Part shown: positions 16,483 to 25,284 of the stretch, piece by piece
Layout of the letters: each line of letters begins with the position of its first letter
How positions within the stretch are numbered: position 1 is the stretch's first letter
From: Mitsuokella jalaludinii DSM 13811
GTDB lineage: Bacteria > Bacillota > Negativicutes > Selenomonadales > Selenomonadaceae
Reading direction: 5' to 3'
Assembly: GCF_000702905.1 (NCBI RefSeq)
Contig: NZ_JNKR01000014.1
Span: 1-57,718, forward strand
Length of the DNA stretch: 57,718 bases
Position numbers and translations under genes: made by a program
The notes under the pieces: model-generated
Database searches by the model: none
What the model was told of the DNA's origin: nothing
Seen by the model: the letters and a program-made list of their open reading frames with translations, nothing else

Positions 16483-17781
16483 TCAGAGCTTCTTCTCGGT
16501 CAGCACCATCTCGAGTGCATTGAGCACGTTGTCGATGTCTTCTGCCGTGATGACGAGCGGCGGCTGGAAGGCCATGACGTTGCGGGCGACGCCGTTCTTG
16601 CCGATGATGAAGCCGCGGTCTTTGAGCGTCTCGAGTACATCGTCGAGCTCTGCGGCAGCAGGGCTCTTGTCGGCGTGAACGAACTCAGCACCCGTCATGA
16701 GGCCGAGGCCGCGGATATCGCCGATGATGGCGTGGCGCTTCTGGATCTCGCGCAGGCCGGCGCGCAGCTGCTCGCCGCGTTCGCTGGCATTCTGGCAGAG
16801 GTCGTGCTTCTCGATGTAGTCGAGCACGGCGAGGCCGGCCGTCGTCGAGACGGGGTTGCCGCCGAGCGTCGAGGCGCCTGGGCGCGTGTAGGTATCGGCA
16901 ATCTCCGCCGTCGAGATGAAGGCCGAGATCGGAGCGCCGTTGCCGAGTGCCTTGGCTACGGCCATGATGTCCGGCACGACGCCGAAGTTCTCGATGGCAA
17001 ACATCCTGCCCGTGCGTCCAAAGCCCGTCTGGACTTCGTCGGCGATGAAGAGCGTGTTGTGCTGTGCGAGGATTTCCTTGACGCGCTGGAAGTATCCCTC
17101 AGGCGGCACGACGATGCCTGCATTGCCCTGGATCGTCTCCGCGATGAAGGCGCCGGGATGACCGGCCGTCGACGTCTGGATGACGTCCTCGACCATGTTG
17201 GCGCAGGCGAGGTCACACGTCTCGCGCTTCTTGCCGAGCGGGCAGCGGTAGCAGTACGGGTTCGGTGCGAAGTGGATGCCGCCGACAGGATTCTCATCCG
17301 TGCGCCACATCTGGATGCCCGTCACGCTCATGCCGAGCTTCGTGCGGCCGTGCAGGCCGTTCCGCAGGGCGATGATCTCGTTGTTGCCCGTGTAGATGGA
17401 GGCGAGCAGCAGCGCGCCCTCCGTGGCCTCTGAGCCGGTCGAGCAGAAGAACGTCTTCTGCAGCTTGCCCGGCGTCACTTCGGCGAGCTTTTCGGCGAGA
17501 TTCACGAAGTTCTCCGTCAGGTAGATGTTGCAGACGTGCTGCAGCGTGCCGACCTGCTCCTGGACTTTCTTCGTGATCTCCGGATTGCAGTGGCCGCAGT
17601 TCATGACCGATACGCCTGCGAAGCAGTCGAGGTACTTGCGCCCCTCGCTGTCGTAGAGGTATTGCATGGAGCCCTTGACGAACTGGCGCGGCTCCTTGTA
17701 GAAGTGGCCGAGGCAGGGCATGATGTACTTCTTCTTCTTCTCGATGATGGCCTTTGGGCCGATGTAAGCTTTCTCTGCCAA
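16483..17781 (-). CDS. Class III aminotransferase (AGXT2-like)
   Basis: PLP-dependent transaminase of the acetylornithine/omega-amino-acid group; amino donor not determinable. Motifs: [67 protein letters not shown], and the PLP lysine Lys277 in [32 protein letters not shown] follows. An insert with four Cys ([20 protein letters not shown]) is like alanine-glyoxylate aminotransferase-2 relatives and may hold a metal. The start codon is TTG: AGGAGGG lies 5 bases upstream and no ATG is nearby. Length 432 aa. It is the second gene of a minus-strand pair, 60 bases after the U32 gene, so co-transcribed from the promoter at 19882-19910. Confidence 0.9.
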   Translation of the reverse strand: MAEKAYIGPKAIIEKKKKYIMPCLGHFYKEPRQFVKGSMQYLYDSEGRKYLDCFAGVSVMNCGHCNPEITKKVQEQVGTLQHVCNIYLTENFVNLAEKLAEVTPGKLQKTFFCSTGSEATEGALLLASIYTGNNEIIALRNGLHGRTKLGMSVTGIQMWRTDENPVGGIHFAPNPYCYRCPLGKKRETCDLACANMVEDVIQTSTAGHPGAFIAETIQGNAGIVVPPEGYFQRVKEILAQHNTLFIADEVQTGFGRTGRMFAIENFGVVPDIMAVAKALGNGAPISAFISTAEIADTYTRPGASTLGGNPVSTTAGLAVLDYIEKHDLCQNASERGEQLRAGLREIQKRHAIIGDIRGLGLMTGAEFVHADKSPAAAELDDVLETLKDRGFIIGKNGVARNVMAFQPPLVITAEDIDNVLNALEMVLTEKKL

Positions 17782-17841
17782 ATGAAACCCTCCTAATGCA
17801 TGTGATGGATGTATCGTGGTATATGATGAAGCGAGTGCCGG

Positions 17842-19797
17842 TCAGATGGAGTTGCGGCTCTGGCGGAAGCGATAGGTGCCGATTCCCCACTCGCGCGGGC
17901 TCAGGCGCTCTACTTCCTCGAACGCTGCGTGGTCGAAGGCTTCTTCAGCGCTCTTGCCGGCTGCGAGCGCGTCGAGCGCCTCGCGGTAGAGCTTTGTCAC
18001 GCGGCCCGTGAGTTCGGGCGTGTAGTCCTGCGCCTCAATGCGGTAGGAGGCGAGCCCGTTGAACTTCGCGAGGTACGGGTAGAGGCAGAGGTCCTTGGCG
18101 AAGTAGAGATGATTGCGCCCGTACTGGTCAATGCGGATGGCGTGTTTCTCGCCGGCCGTGTCGAGGAGCGCGTAGTGGCGGTCGAGGACCTCCGGGTTGT
18201 CGAGCTCGTTGAATTCCGGCAGGCTCATCGCCGGGAAGTCATGGTCACAGATCATCGACTCGTAGGAGCCGTGTACGACCGTCTCGAGCGGCAGTTCTGC
18301 CGTCTCGACGATTTCGCGCAGCTGCTCGAATGAGAGCTCGTACGATGTCGCGGCCATGGACAGGCCGTTTTCCTTCAGGAACTTTGCGGCGAGCTGGTTG
18401 AAGAGGTTGAACGAGAGGTCGGCCTGCACAGGAAGGTCCGTGAGGCTCTGTGCGAGCTTCAGCGAGCCGAGATTGCTGACCATCAGGCCGTCCGGGCGGA
18501 TGGTCCTGAGAGCGGTGAAGAACTGCTCGAGCTCGCCGCACTCACGGCGCATCGTCGTGCGCGGCGTCGTGACGACAACGCGCGCTTTTCCCTTGGCGTA
18601 GGCGAGGATCTCTGCGTAGTCGCCGAGCTTCCACGGGCGCAGCGGGCGGAAGGCCTCGCCGCCGACGTAGACCGTATCGGCGCCGCTACGGATAGCTGCC
18701 TTGGCCGATTCGACCGTATTGCAGCGCACACTGAGCACGCGGTGTGCCGCATTTTCTTTCTCGATATCGCGTTCCTGGCGCAGTACCTCGTCCTGGAAGC
18801 CTGCTTCCTTGACAGCGTGGCTGAAGAAACGGGGTTCGCGCTCTCCCGTGAAGCCGATGTCTTTCTTGCCCGGCTGGCCGAAGGCAAAGGTCGTCGTGAA
18901 ATCGCGCGCACGGTTGTCGTAGAGCGTCTTCCAGCCCTCTTCATCTGTCGTGTAGCCGTTCGGATCTGCGATGTAGGCATCGATGGCCTTGCGATACGTC
19001 GAGACGATGCGGCGGATGAAGCCAGCCGGGCGCATGCGGCCTTCAATCTTGAAGGAGAAGACGCCTGCCTGGATGAGCTGCGGGATGGCGCGGTACATGC
19101 ACATGTCTTTGAGGGCGAGCTTGTAGGCACCGGGGCCATCTTTGTCGAGGACTTCGCCCGTCTTCTCGTCGATGAGCTTGTAGGCCCAGCGGCACGGCTT
19201 GAGGCAGCGGCCGCGATTGCCGCTCTGGCCGAAGAGCACGCCTGAGTGGATGCACTGGCCCGACTCGCTGATGCACATGTCGCCGTGCATGAAGTACTCG
19301 ACCTCGATGCCCGTGCGCTCGCGGAAGAGGCTGAGCTCGGAGAGCGTCATCTCACGGCCGACGACGATGCGCGTGATACCGTATTCCTTGAGCTTCTCGA
19401 TGGCATGTTCATTGTGGGTGTTCATCATGACCGACGTGTGCAGCGGGATCGTGATGCCCATCTCGTGCACGAGCTCGAGCACCGCGAAATCCTGTACGAG
19501 CAGTGCGTCGGGGTGGATTTCGTTGAGGTAGGCGAGGTATTCGCGCAGCGCCGGGATCTCCTCGTTGCTGATGAGGTTGTTGAGCGTGATGTAGAGGCGC
19601 ACGCCGTGTTCATGCGCGTAGTCGATGGCCTTCTTCAAGAGCGCATCGTCGAAGTTGAACTCGCCCTCGTGCATGCGCATGTTGAAGTGCTTGCCGCCGA
19701 GATAGACAGCATCTGCGCCAGACTCCACGCCAGCGACCAGCGCGTCCCACGTGCCGGCCGGGGCCAGGAGCTCTACCGATTTGCGATTGAGTAACAT
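17842..19797 (-). CDS. U32-family protein, RlhA-like
   Basis: Annotated classically as U32 peptidase. Characterised relatives of this length (E. coli RlhA, ~650 aa) are needed for 5-hydroxycytidine formation in 23S rRNA; shorter ones (TrhP) hydroxylate tRNA uridine. The N-terminal barrel begins LLAPAGTWDALVAGVESGAD. It contains the Fe-S-type cysteine pattern CISESGQCIHS and GNRGRCLKPCRWAY (residues ~170-200). IEGRMRPAGF and a C-terminal DUF3656-like half follow (from about residue 375, VRCNTVESAKAAIRSGADTV). ATG 19797 is preferred, with GGGAG 12 bases upstream; the longer in-frame start reads through AT-rich leader. 651 aa matches the RlhA size. First gene of the operon with the aminotransferase. 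Confidence 0.88.
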   Translation of the reverse strand: MLLNRKSVELLAPAGTWDALVAGVESGADAVYLGGKHFNMRMHEGEFNFDDALLKKAIDYAHEHGVRLYITLNNLISNEEIPALREYLAYLNEIHPDALLVQDFAVLELVHEMGITIPLHTSVMMNTHNEHAIEKLKEYGITRIVVGREMTLSELSLFRERTGIEVEYFMHGDMCISESGQCIHSGVLFGQSGNRGRCLKPCRWAYKLIDEKTGEVLDKDGPGAYKLALKDMCMYRAIPQLIQAGVFSFKIEGRMRPAGFIRRIVSTYRKAIDAYIADPNGYTTDEEGWKTLYDNRARDFTTTFAFGQPGKKDIGFTGEREPRFFSHAVKEAGFQDEVLRQERDIEKENAAHRVLSVRCNTVESAKAAIRSGADTVYVGGEAFRPLRPWKLGDYAEILAYAKGKARVVVTTPRTTMRRECGELEQFFTALRTIRPDGLMVSNLGSLKLAQSLTDLPVQADLSFNLFNQLAAKFLKENGLSMAATSYELSFEQLREIVETAELPLETVVHGSYESMICDHDFPAMSLPEFNELDNPEVLDRHYALLDTAGEKHAIRIDQYGRNHLYFAKDLCLYPYLAKFNGLASYRIEAQDYTPELTGRVTKLYREALDALAAGKSAEEAFDHAAFEEVERLSPREWGIGTYRFRQSRNSI

Positions 19798-19881
19798 AGT
19801 TGTAAAAATCTCCCTTTTTTGAAAAGAATTCGAAAATAGAACCAAGAATAACAACAGCTACGACAAAAGATGACTTCCAAT

Positions 19882-19910
19882 ATTATATCAGGTATTTCCC
19901 ATTCTATCAA
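19882..19910 (-). promoter_or_regulatory. Promoter for the U32-aminotransferase operon
   Basis: Minus strand: TTGATA (19910-19905), a 17-base spacer, TATAAT (19887-19882). It leaves an AT-rich leader of about 80 bases. Confidence 0.75.
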
Positions 19911-19960
19911 TTTCTATCTTTTATATGTGCGATGCATGCGGCAGGGGCAAAGAGGACGAT

Positions 19961-19989
19961 TTGCATTTTCCACGTCATTGTGCTATATT
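19961..19989 (+). promoter_or_regulatory. Promoter for pheST
   Basis: TTGCAT (19961-19966), a 17-base spacer, TATATT (19984-19989). Transcription would begin just before the T-box leader. Confidence 0.65.
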
Positions 19990-19994
19990 AAGAG

Positions 19995-20217
19995 AATCAT
20001 GACGATGATGAAGAAGAGTATCCTGAGCGCGCATCGACAGGGAGTCCTGCCTGGACTGGGAGCAGGATGGTGTGCACGGGTGAAGTTCGCTTCGGAGTCT
20101 CCGCAGGAAAGGGCGGACGCAGAGCTGCGTTAGAGCCGCAAGGAAGCTATAAATCAGGGTGGTACCGCGAATCATACCTTCGCCCCTCGTTTTCGGGGCG
20201 GAGGTTTTTTGTTTTTA
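19995..20217 (+). promoter_or_regulatory. T-box leader of pheST
   Basis: tRNA-sensing leader. The conserved T-box core AGGGTGGTACCGCG is at 20156-20169, and a terminator follows at 20177-20217. Stem I spans about 20008-20100, with AGTA at 20017-20020 on its 5' side. A Phe codon TTC at 20086-20088 (or 20091-20093) on its 3' side is the candidate specifier, agreeing with pheS downstream. Uncharged tRNA-Phe would stabilise the antiterminator. Confidence 0.93.
20177..20217 (+). terminator. T-box-controlled terminator
   Basis: A 10-bp stem (20177-20186 with 20195-20204, one wobble) followed by TTTTTTGTTTTT. The 5' arm follows the T-box core directly, as expected for the mutually exclusive antiterminator. 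Confidence 0.9.
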
Positions 20218-20228
20218 GGAGGTATACA

Positions 20229-21257
20229 ATGGAGGAGAAGATTGAACAGCTGAAGGCACAGGCTGCCGAGGCTATCAAGAACGCTGCAGGGAATCTCTCG
20301 GAGCTCGATGACATCCGCGTCAAGTTCCTCGGTAAGAAGGGCGAGTTCACGACGATCCTGCGCGGCATGGGCGCACTCGCGAAGGAAGACCGTCCGAAGG
20401 TCGGCAAGATCGTCAACGAGGCAAAGGCGGAGATTGCACAGCTGATCCAGCAGAAGAACGAGGAGCTCAAGGCACGCGAGATGCAGCAGCGCCTCGAGCG
20501 CGAGAAGATCGATGTCACGCTGCCGGGCCGCCAGCAGCCGCTCGGCCACCTGCATCCGCTGACGCTGACGCTCGAGCGCATCAAGGACATCTTTTTCCGC
20601 ATGGGCTTCTCTGTCGAGGAAGGCCCGGAGATTGAGAAGGACTACTACAACTTCGAGGCGCTGAACCTGCCGAAGGACCATCCGGCACGCGACATGCAGG
20701 ATTCGTTCTACATCACGGAGGACATCCTCATGCGCTCGCAGACGTCGCCGGTGCAGGCGCGCACGATGCAGAAGAATGAGCCGAACGCGCCGATCCGCAT
20801 GATCGCGCCGGGCCGCGTCTATCGTCGCGATGAGTACGATGCGACGCACTCGCCGATGTTCACGCAGGTCGAGGGCCTCGTCATCGATGAGGGCATCACG
20901 TTCGCTGACCTCAAGGGCACGCTTGAGCTCTTCCTGCGCCAGATCTTCAGCGAGGATGTCAAGGTCCGCCTGCGCCCGAGCTTCTTCCCGTTCACGGAGC
21001 CGTCGACGGAGGTCGATATCTCCTGCGTCATGTGCCACGGCAAGGGCTGCAAGGTCTGCAAGGGTACGGGCTGGCTCGAGATCCTCGGCGCCGGCATGGT
21101 GCACCCGCATGTGCTGGAGATGAGCGGCTATGATCCGAAGAAGGTATCCGGTTTCGCCTTCGGCATGGGCGTGGAGCGCATCGCGATGCTCTCGTACGGC
21201 GTCGACGATCTCCGCCTGTTCTACGACAATGACATGCGCTTCCTGCGCCAGTTCTGA
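20229..21257 (+). CDS. pheS: Phenylalanine--tRNA ligase alpha subunit
   Basis: Catalytic subunit of the (alpha-beta)2 enzyme that charges tRNA-Phe. It has an N-terminal coiled coil (~1-85), then the class II core. [35 protein letters not shown], and motif 2 [19 protein letters not shown] are followed by [16 protein letters not shown]. Motif 3 is [14 protein letters not shown] near the C-terminus. Two CX2C-like pairs ([12 protein letters not shown]) sit at about residues 266-277. Length 342 aa is normal. AGGAGG at 20217-20222 is 6 bases from ATG 20229; frames extending upstream would run through the T-box. It is 15 bases before pheT. Confidence 0.98.
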   Translation: MEEKIEQLKAQAAEAIKNAAGNLSELDDIRVKFLGKKGEFTTILRGMGALAKEDRPKVGKIVNEAKAEIAQLIQQKNEELKAREMQQRLEREKIDVTLPGRQQPLGHLHPLTLTLERIKDIFFRMGFSVEEGPEIEKDYYNFEALNLPKDHPARDMQDSFYITEDILMRSQTSPVQARTMQKNEPNAPIRMIAPGRVYRRDEYDATHSPMFTQVEGLVIDEGITFADLKGTLELFLRQIFSEDVKVRLRPSFFPFTEPSTEVDISCVMCHGKGCKVCKGTGWLEILGAGMVHPHVLEMSGYDPKKVSGFAFGMGVERIAMLSYGVDDLRLFYDNDMRFLRQF

Positions 21258-21272
21258 GAGAGGAGATAGAAA

Positions 21273-23708
21273 ATGCAGGTTTCCATTAAATGGTTGAAGG
21301 ATTATATCGATTTTGACTGGTCGGCAGAGGAACTGGCTGATCGCTTCACGATGGCCGGCGTGCCAGTCGAGAACGTCATCCGCGCAGATGAAGGACTCGA
21401 TAAGGTCGTCACGGGCCGCATCGAGAAGCTTACGAAGCATCCGGACTCGGATCACCTCCAGATCTGCCAGATGAATGTCGGCGAGAAGGAGCTCGTCCAG
21501 ATCATCACGGGCGCCCAGAATGTGGCAGAGGGCCAAGTCGTGCCGGTCGCGATGATCGGCGCGCATCTTCCGAATGGCCTTCATATCAAGAAGGGCAAGC
21601 TGCGCGGGCTGCCGTCGAACGGCATGCTCTGCTCGGCCGGTGAACTCCACCTCGACCTCACGAAGCTGACGGAGGAAGAGAAGGACGGCATCTACATCCT
21701 GCCGTCGGACACGCCGGTCGGCGTGCCGGCCAAGGATGTGCTCGGCCTCGACGATGTTGTGCTCGAGTTCGAGCTCACGGCAAACCGCGGCGACTGCTTC
21801 AGTGTCATCGGCCTTGTGCGCGAGATCGCCGTGCTGACGGGCAACAAGCCGAAATGGCCGGTCATCGCCTGCAAGGAGGATGATGAAGCCAAGGCAGCGG
21901 ACATGGTCTCGGTCGGCATCGAGGCGCGCGACCTCTGCGACCGCTTCAGCGCGCGCGTCATCAAGAACGTCAAGATCGGCCCGTCGCCTGAGTGGATGCA
22001 GCAGCGCCTCGAGGGTGCTGGCATCCGCGCCATCAACAATGTCGTCGATGTGACGAACTTCGTCATGATCGAGCTCGGCCAGCCGATGCACGCCTACGAC
22101 TACGATGAGATCACGGGCCACACGCTGACGGCCCGCCTCGCAAAAGCGGGCGAGAATCTCCACACGCTCGACGACAGCTCGCGCCTTGCCAAGGGCACGG
22201 AGCTCGTCATCGCGGATGCAGAGCATCCGGCGGGCCTCGCAGGCATCATGGGCGGCCTTGAGACAGAGGTCACGGAGAAGACGCGGACGGTCGTGCTCGA
22301 AGCTGCGTCGTTCAACGGGCCGAGCATCCGCCGCACGGCGCGCGCCTGCGGCTTGCACTCGGAGGCTTCGGGCCGCTTCGAGCGCGGCGTCGACGTGACG
22401 AATACGCCGCGCGCACTCGAGCGCGCCTGCCAGCTGTTGCAGGACATGGGCGCCTGCACGGTCACGCAGGGCATCGTTGACTGCTACCCGGATAAGAAGC
22501 AGCCGGTGACGATCGACTACACGACGGACGAGATCAATCGCCGACTCGGCACGGCTATCCCGGGCGAGGAGATGGTCAAGATCCTGACGTCGCTGGGCTT
22601 TGAGGTTGAGGCCAAGGGCAATGAGAGCTACCATGTCACGGTGCCGTCGTGGCGCAATGACTGCACGTACATGGAAGACCTCTCGGAGGAAGTCGCGCGC
22701 ATCTATGGGTTCGACAATATTGCGAGCACGACGCCTTTCGGGCGCATGGTCCAGGGCAAGCAGAGCGCGAAGCAGAACTTTGTCGACAAGATCAAGCACA
22801 CGCTTACAAGCCTCGGCATGACGGAAGAGCTGTCGTTCGCCTTTACGAGCACGGATCTCTTCGACAAACTGCTCGTGCCAGAGGATTCGCCGCTCCGCCA
22901 GGCCATCCCCATCCTGAACCCGCTGACGGATGAGGCGCCGCTCGTCCGCACGTGCCTCTTGACCTCCATCATGGAGAATGCCGTGCGCAACTTCTCGCGC
23001 AAGAACAACGACATCAAGCTCTTCGACGTCGCACCAGTATTCCTGCCGAAACAGCTGCCGCTGACGGAACTGCCGGAGGAGCGCCTGATGGTCGCGGGCC
23101 TCATCACGGGCCGCCGCGAGGAAGTCGGCTGGAATCAGGGGAATGAGATGGTTGACTTCTTCGACATGAAGGGCATTGTCGAGGAACTCTTCCGCGCCCT
23201 CGGCATCTCGAAGTACACGGTCGAGGCAGGCGAGCACTTCGCCATGCATCCGGGCAAGACGGCCCTCTTCAAGAAGGGCCGCGAGGTGATTGCTTCTGTC
23301 GGTGAGCTCCACCCGCAGGCTGCCGAGAACTTCGGCATCAAGCAGAAGGTCTATCTCTTCGAGATGGACCTCGAGGTCCTCATGAAGTACACGGGCAAGA
23401 GCTTCCACTTCGAGTCGCTGCCGAAGTACCCGGCCATTGCGCGTGACCTCGCCATCGTCGTCGACGAAGACGTTGCTTCGGCCGATATCGAGCGCGTCAT
23501 CGCGAAGAACGGCGGCAAGCACTTCAAGGATGTCACGCTGTTCGACGTCTACACGGGCGAGCATGTCGCAAAGGGCAAGAAGAGCATGGCCTTCAACCTG
23601 CAGTTCCAGTCGAAGGATAAGACGTTGACGGATGAAGAAGCCGATGCAGCCTTCAAGAATATCCTCAAGGCTGTCGAGAAGCATTTCGCAGCAGAGCTGC
23701 GCGCCTGA
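21273..23708 (+). CDS. pheT: Phenylalanine--tRNA ligase beta subunit
   Basis: Beta subunit providing editing of mischarged Tyr and tRNA binding. Domains: N-terminal MQVSIKWLKDYIDF; tRNA-binding OB domain (~40-150, with HPDSDHLQICQMNVG and KLRGLPSNGMLCS); B3/B4 editing domain (~210-385, with NNVVDVTNFVMIELGQPMHA); B5 DNA-binding-like domain (~400-470); catalytic-like core; and the C-terminal anticodon-binding FDX-ACB domain (~718-811, starting FESLPKYPAIARDLAIVVDE). Length 811 aa is typical. GAGAGGAG at 21257-21264 provides the ribosome site. It is followed 47 bases later by zapA, the usual Firmicute order. Confidence 0.98.
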   Translation: MQVSIKWLKDYIDFDWSAEELADRFTMAGVPVENVIRADEGLDKVVTGRIEKLTKHPDSDHLQICQMNVGEKELVQIITGAQNVAEGQVVPVAMIGAHLPNGLHIKKGKLRGLPSNGMLCSAGELHLDLTKLTEEEKDGIYILPSDTPVGVPAKDVLGLDDVVLEFELTANRGDCFSVIGLVREIAVLTGNKPKWPVIACKEDDEAKAADMVSVGIEARDLCDRFSARVIKNVKIGPSPEWMQQRLEGAGIRAINNVVDVTNFVMIELGQPMHAYDYDEITGHTLTARLAKAGENLHTLDDSSRLAKGTELVIADAEHPAGLAGIMGGLETEVTEKTRTVVLEAASFNGPSIRRTARACGLHSEASGRFERGVDVTNTPRALERACQLLQDMGACTVTQGIVDCYPDKKQPVTIDYTTDEINRRLGTAIPGEEMVKILTSLGFEVEAKGNESYHVTVPSWRNDCTYMEDLSEEVARIYGFDNIASTTPFGRMVQGKQSAKQNFVDKIKHTLTSLGMTEELSFAFTSTDLFDKLLVPEDSPLRQAIPILNPLTDEAPLVRTCLLTSIMENAVRNFSRKNNDIKLFDVAPVFLPKQLPLTELPEERLMVAGLITGRREEVGWNQGNEMVDFFDMKGIVEELFRALGISKYTVEAGEHFAMHPGKTALFKKGREVIASVGELHPQAAENFGIKQKVYLFEMDLEVLMKYTGKSFHFESLPKYPAIARDLAIVVDEDVASADIERVIAKNGGKHFKDVTLFDVYTGEHVAKGKKSMAFNLQFQSKDKTLTDEEADAAFKNILKAVEKHFAAELRA

Positions 23709-23755
23709 CCGTCAAGAGCATGACAGGAATGACAGCATGACTGGAGGTGCATCGC

Positions 23756-24016
23756 ATGGCTGATGTGGAACAAAAGACACCACAGCGCGTCGTCGTCGAG
23801 ATCTTCGGCGACAGCTACCCGCTGCGGACAGATGACCCCGAGCGCCTCAAGAAGCTCGCAGCCGGCCTTGACCATCTGATGAAAAAGATGGCGGGCAGCG
23901 TCAAGAGCTTTGACGGCACGAAGATCGCTGTGCTTACGGCCCTGCAGATCGTCGATGAGTACGACAAGCTCAAGCATGATTACGATGAGCTCGTCGAACT
24001 GCTCGACGAGAAATGA
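23756..24016 (+). CDS. zapA: Cell division protein ZapA
   Basis: Small FtsZ-binding protein that bundles FtsZ filaments at the division site. 86 aa. The N-terminal beta part is RVVVEIFGDSYPLRTDDPERL, followed by KKLAAGLDHLMKKMA and the C-terminal coiled-coil helix KIAVLTALQIVDEYDKLKHD. GGAGG at 23743-23747 is 8 bases before ATG 23756; the in-frame GTG at 23747 overlaps that site and is rejected. Last gene of the pheS-pheT-zapA unit, closed by the terminator at 24037-24066. Confidence 0.93.
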   Translation: MADVEQKTPQRVVVEIFGDSYPLRTDDPERLKKLAAGLDHLMKKMAGSVKSFDGTKIAVLTALQIVDEYDKLKHDYDELVELLDEK

Positions 24017-24036
24017 GGAATCCGCATACGGTCCGC

Positions 24037-24066
24037 AAAGAGGCCGCCCGCAGGGGCGGCCTCTTT
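24037..24066 (+). terminator. Terminator of the pheST-zapA operon
   Basis: A perfect 12-bp stem (24037-24048 with 24055-24066) ending in TTTGTTT. Confidence 0.85.
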
Positions 24067-24105
24067 GTTTGCCTTCCCTTGGATGATGTGCGTAGCTGAA
24101 AAGAA

Positions 24106-24134
24106 TTGAGCGGTCATGGCATCTGTGATAGAAT
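24106..24134 (+). promoter_or_regulatory. Promoter for the PagL-like gene
   Basis: TTGAGC (24106-24111), a 17-base spacer and TAGAAT (24129-24134). The leader to the start is about 75 bases. Confidence 0.65.
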
Positions 24135-24215
24135 GAGGAAAGACTGATTGGGCGCAGAGCATGCGGCCCCTGAAGATAGGAGACAGAAAGAAGATAAAAA
24201 GGATGGTGCATCATC

Positions 24216-25034
24216 ATGTCTGGAGAATGTGACAAGAAGTGCGGTCATCGACACGATCGTGCGATGGAGAAGAGACGTGCGGCGCGTTTCATGCTGCCGA
24301 TGGCTGCTCTCGGACTGATTGCCTGGCAGAGTGCTGCTCTGGCTGCTGTGCCTGCGGTAGCACAGGCGGGGCAGGTTGTACCGGTTGCACAGACGGCAGA
24401 GAAGGGACGGGCGGCAGCAGCACCATCTGCACAGCAGGAAGAGCGTGCAGATGCGATGAAGGGAGAGGCTGCAAGCCCTCATATGCAGCCTCGCGAAGTG
24501 TCTGAGACAACTGTAGCAGCTGAGGCAAAGACTGAAGCTGCCAAGGAGAAGCGCAAGGATGTCGAGGTGCAGCTCGAGTATCTTGACGGCCGCTTCTTCA
24601 AGAAGCGCAACGTCGATCTCTACAATGTGCACGTCTATCGCCAGTACAAAAAGCTTGGCGCGCTCTCGCTGCACTACGGCCTGACGTTCGAACGCGCGAC
24701 GGGCTACACGACAGAGGATGATATCTGGCGCGATGCTGAGGCCGTCGGCTTCGGCCCATCTTACATGATGCGCTGGACGAAGCACGTCTCGGGCAAGCTC
24801 GACGGCTCCGTCGACGCCTCGGGTAGCCTGCTGGCCTACAACCACGCACATCCGGGCAATGGCCGTGCCTACGGTTTCCTCTGGCGCATCGGCCCGCGCC
24901 TGACGTATCACTACACCGACCGCGATTCGTTGAGCCTTGCCTACCTCTTCCATCATTCGTCGAACGGCATGGGCACCCACAATCCGGGCTACAATGGCGT
25001 CGGCTTCTCGCTGGGATTCACGCACTGGTATTGA
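24216..25034 (+). CDS. PagL-like lipid A 3-O-deacylase / acyloxyacyl hydrolase
   Basis: Outer-membrane beta-barrel esterase predicted to remove an acyl chain from lipid A. The first 16 residues are Cys/His-rich, then a signal sequence begins (RRAARFMLPMAALGLIAWQ, Ala-rich cleavage region). A low-complexity Ala/Gln/Glu linker follows (~50-110). The barrel region (~115-272) has alternating strands (VEVQLEYLDGRFFKKRNVDL, GPRLTYHYTDRDSLSLAYLF). The catalytic signature is FHHSSNGMG (His247-x-Ser249-Asn250), followed by NPGYNG and a C-terminal strand ending in aromatic Trp-Tyr, the usual outer-membrane signal. PagL uses the same H-x-S-N arrangement. The linker is much longer than in Pseudomonas PagL (~150 aa mature). 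It implies lipid A and hence a diderm cell. Confidence 0.78.
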   Translation: MSGECDKKCGHRHDRAMEKRRAARFMLPMAALGLIAWQSAALAAVPAVAQAGQVVPVAQTAEKGRAAAAPSAQQEERADAMKGEAASPHMQPREVSETTVAAEAKTEAAKEKRKDVEVQLEYLDGRFFKKRNVDLYNVHVYRQYKKLGALSLHYGLTFERATGYTTEDDIWRDAEAVGFGPSYMMRWTKHVSGKLDGSVDASGSLLAYNHAHPGNGRAYGFLWRIGPRLTYHYTDRDSLSLAYLFHHSSNGMGTHNPGYNGVGFSLGFTHWY

Positions 25035-25060
25035 ATCACATAGCTGTTTGCTATTCTCTG

Positions 25061-25110
25061 AAAGAGCACCTTCTCTTAGAATCGGTATTCTAGAGAGGGT
25101 GCTCTTTTTT
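25061..25110 (+). terminator. Terminator after the PagL-like gene
   Basis: A long interrupted hairpin: AAAGAGCACC (25061-25070) pairs with GGTGCTCTTT (25098-25107). An inner stem is near 25073-25097, and T6 closes the structure. Confidence 0.85.
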
Positions 25111-25137
25111 ACGAATAGCTATTTGTAATAATATAAA
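25108..25137 (+). promoter_or_regulatory. Possible promoter for the pilus cluster
   Basis: TTTACG (25108-25113), an 18-base spacer, TATAAA (25132-25137) in a very AT-rich stretch. Other registers are possible. A small hairpin GCTCCG-GAAGG-CGGAGC lies at 25237-25253, just before the ribosome site of the pilin gene. Confidence 0.35.
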
Positions 25138-25284
25138 TATTTTAAATCTTTGCAGGATTTGGAGGTATCTGCACAGAAAATATAAATATCCGCTGGATGT
25201 AGACAAGTAGGGTGCGGGAATGTGTACACCGTATCAGCTCCGGAAGGCGGAGCAGAGTATTTGATTCGAGAGGAGGATTCTTTC

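Noticed and set aside
20172-23684. An open frame of about 1170 codons on the minus strand opposite pheST
   Set aside because: It is antisense to two complete, unmistakable synthetase genes, is full of Arg/Asp/His/Leu as expected from reading GC-rich codons backwards, and has no recognisable motif or ribosome site.
25138-25284. Possible c-di-GMP riboswitch before the pilin gene
   Set aside because: Such switches often precede pilus genes, but the conserved core bases were not found; only a small GC hairpin is present.
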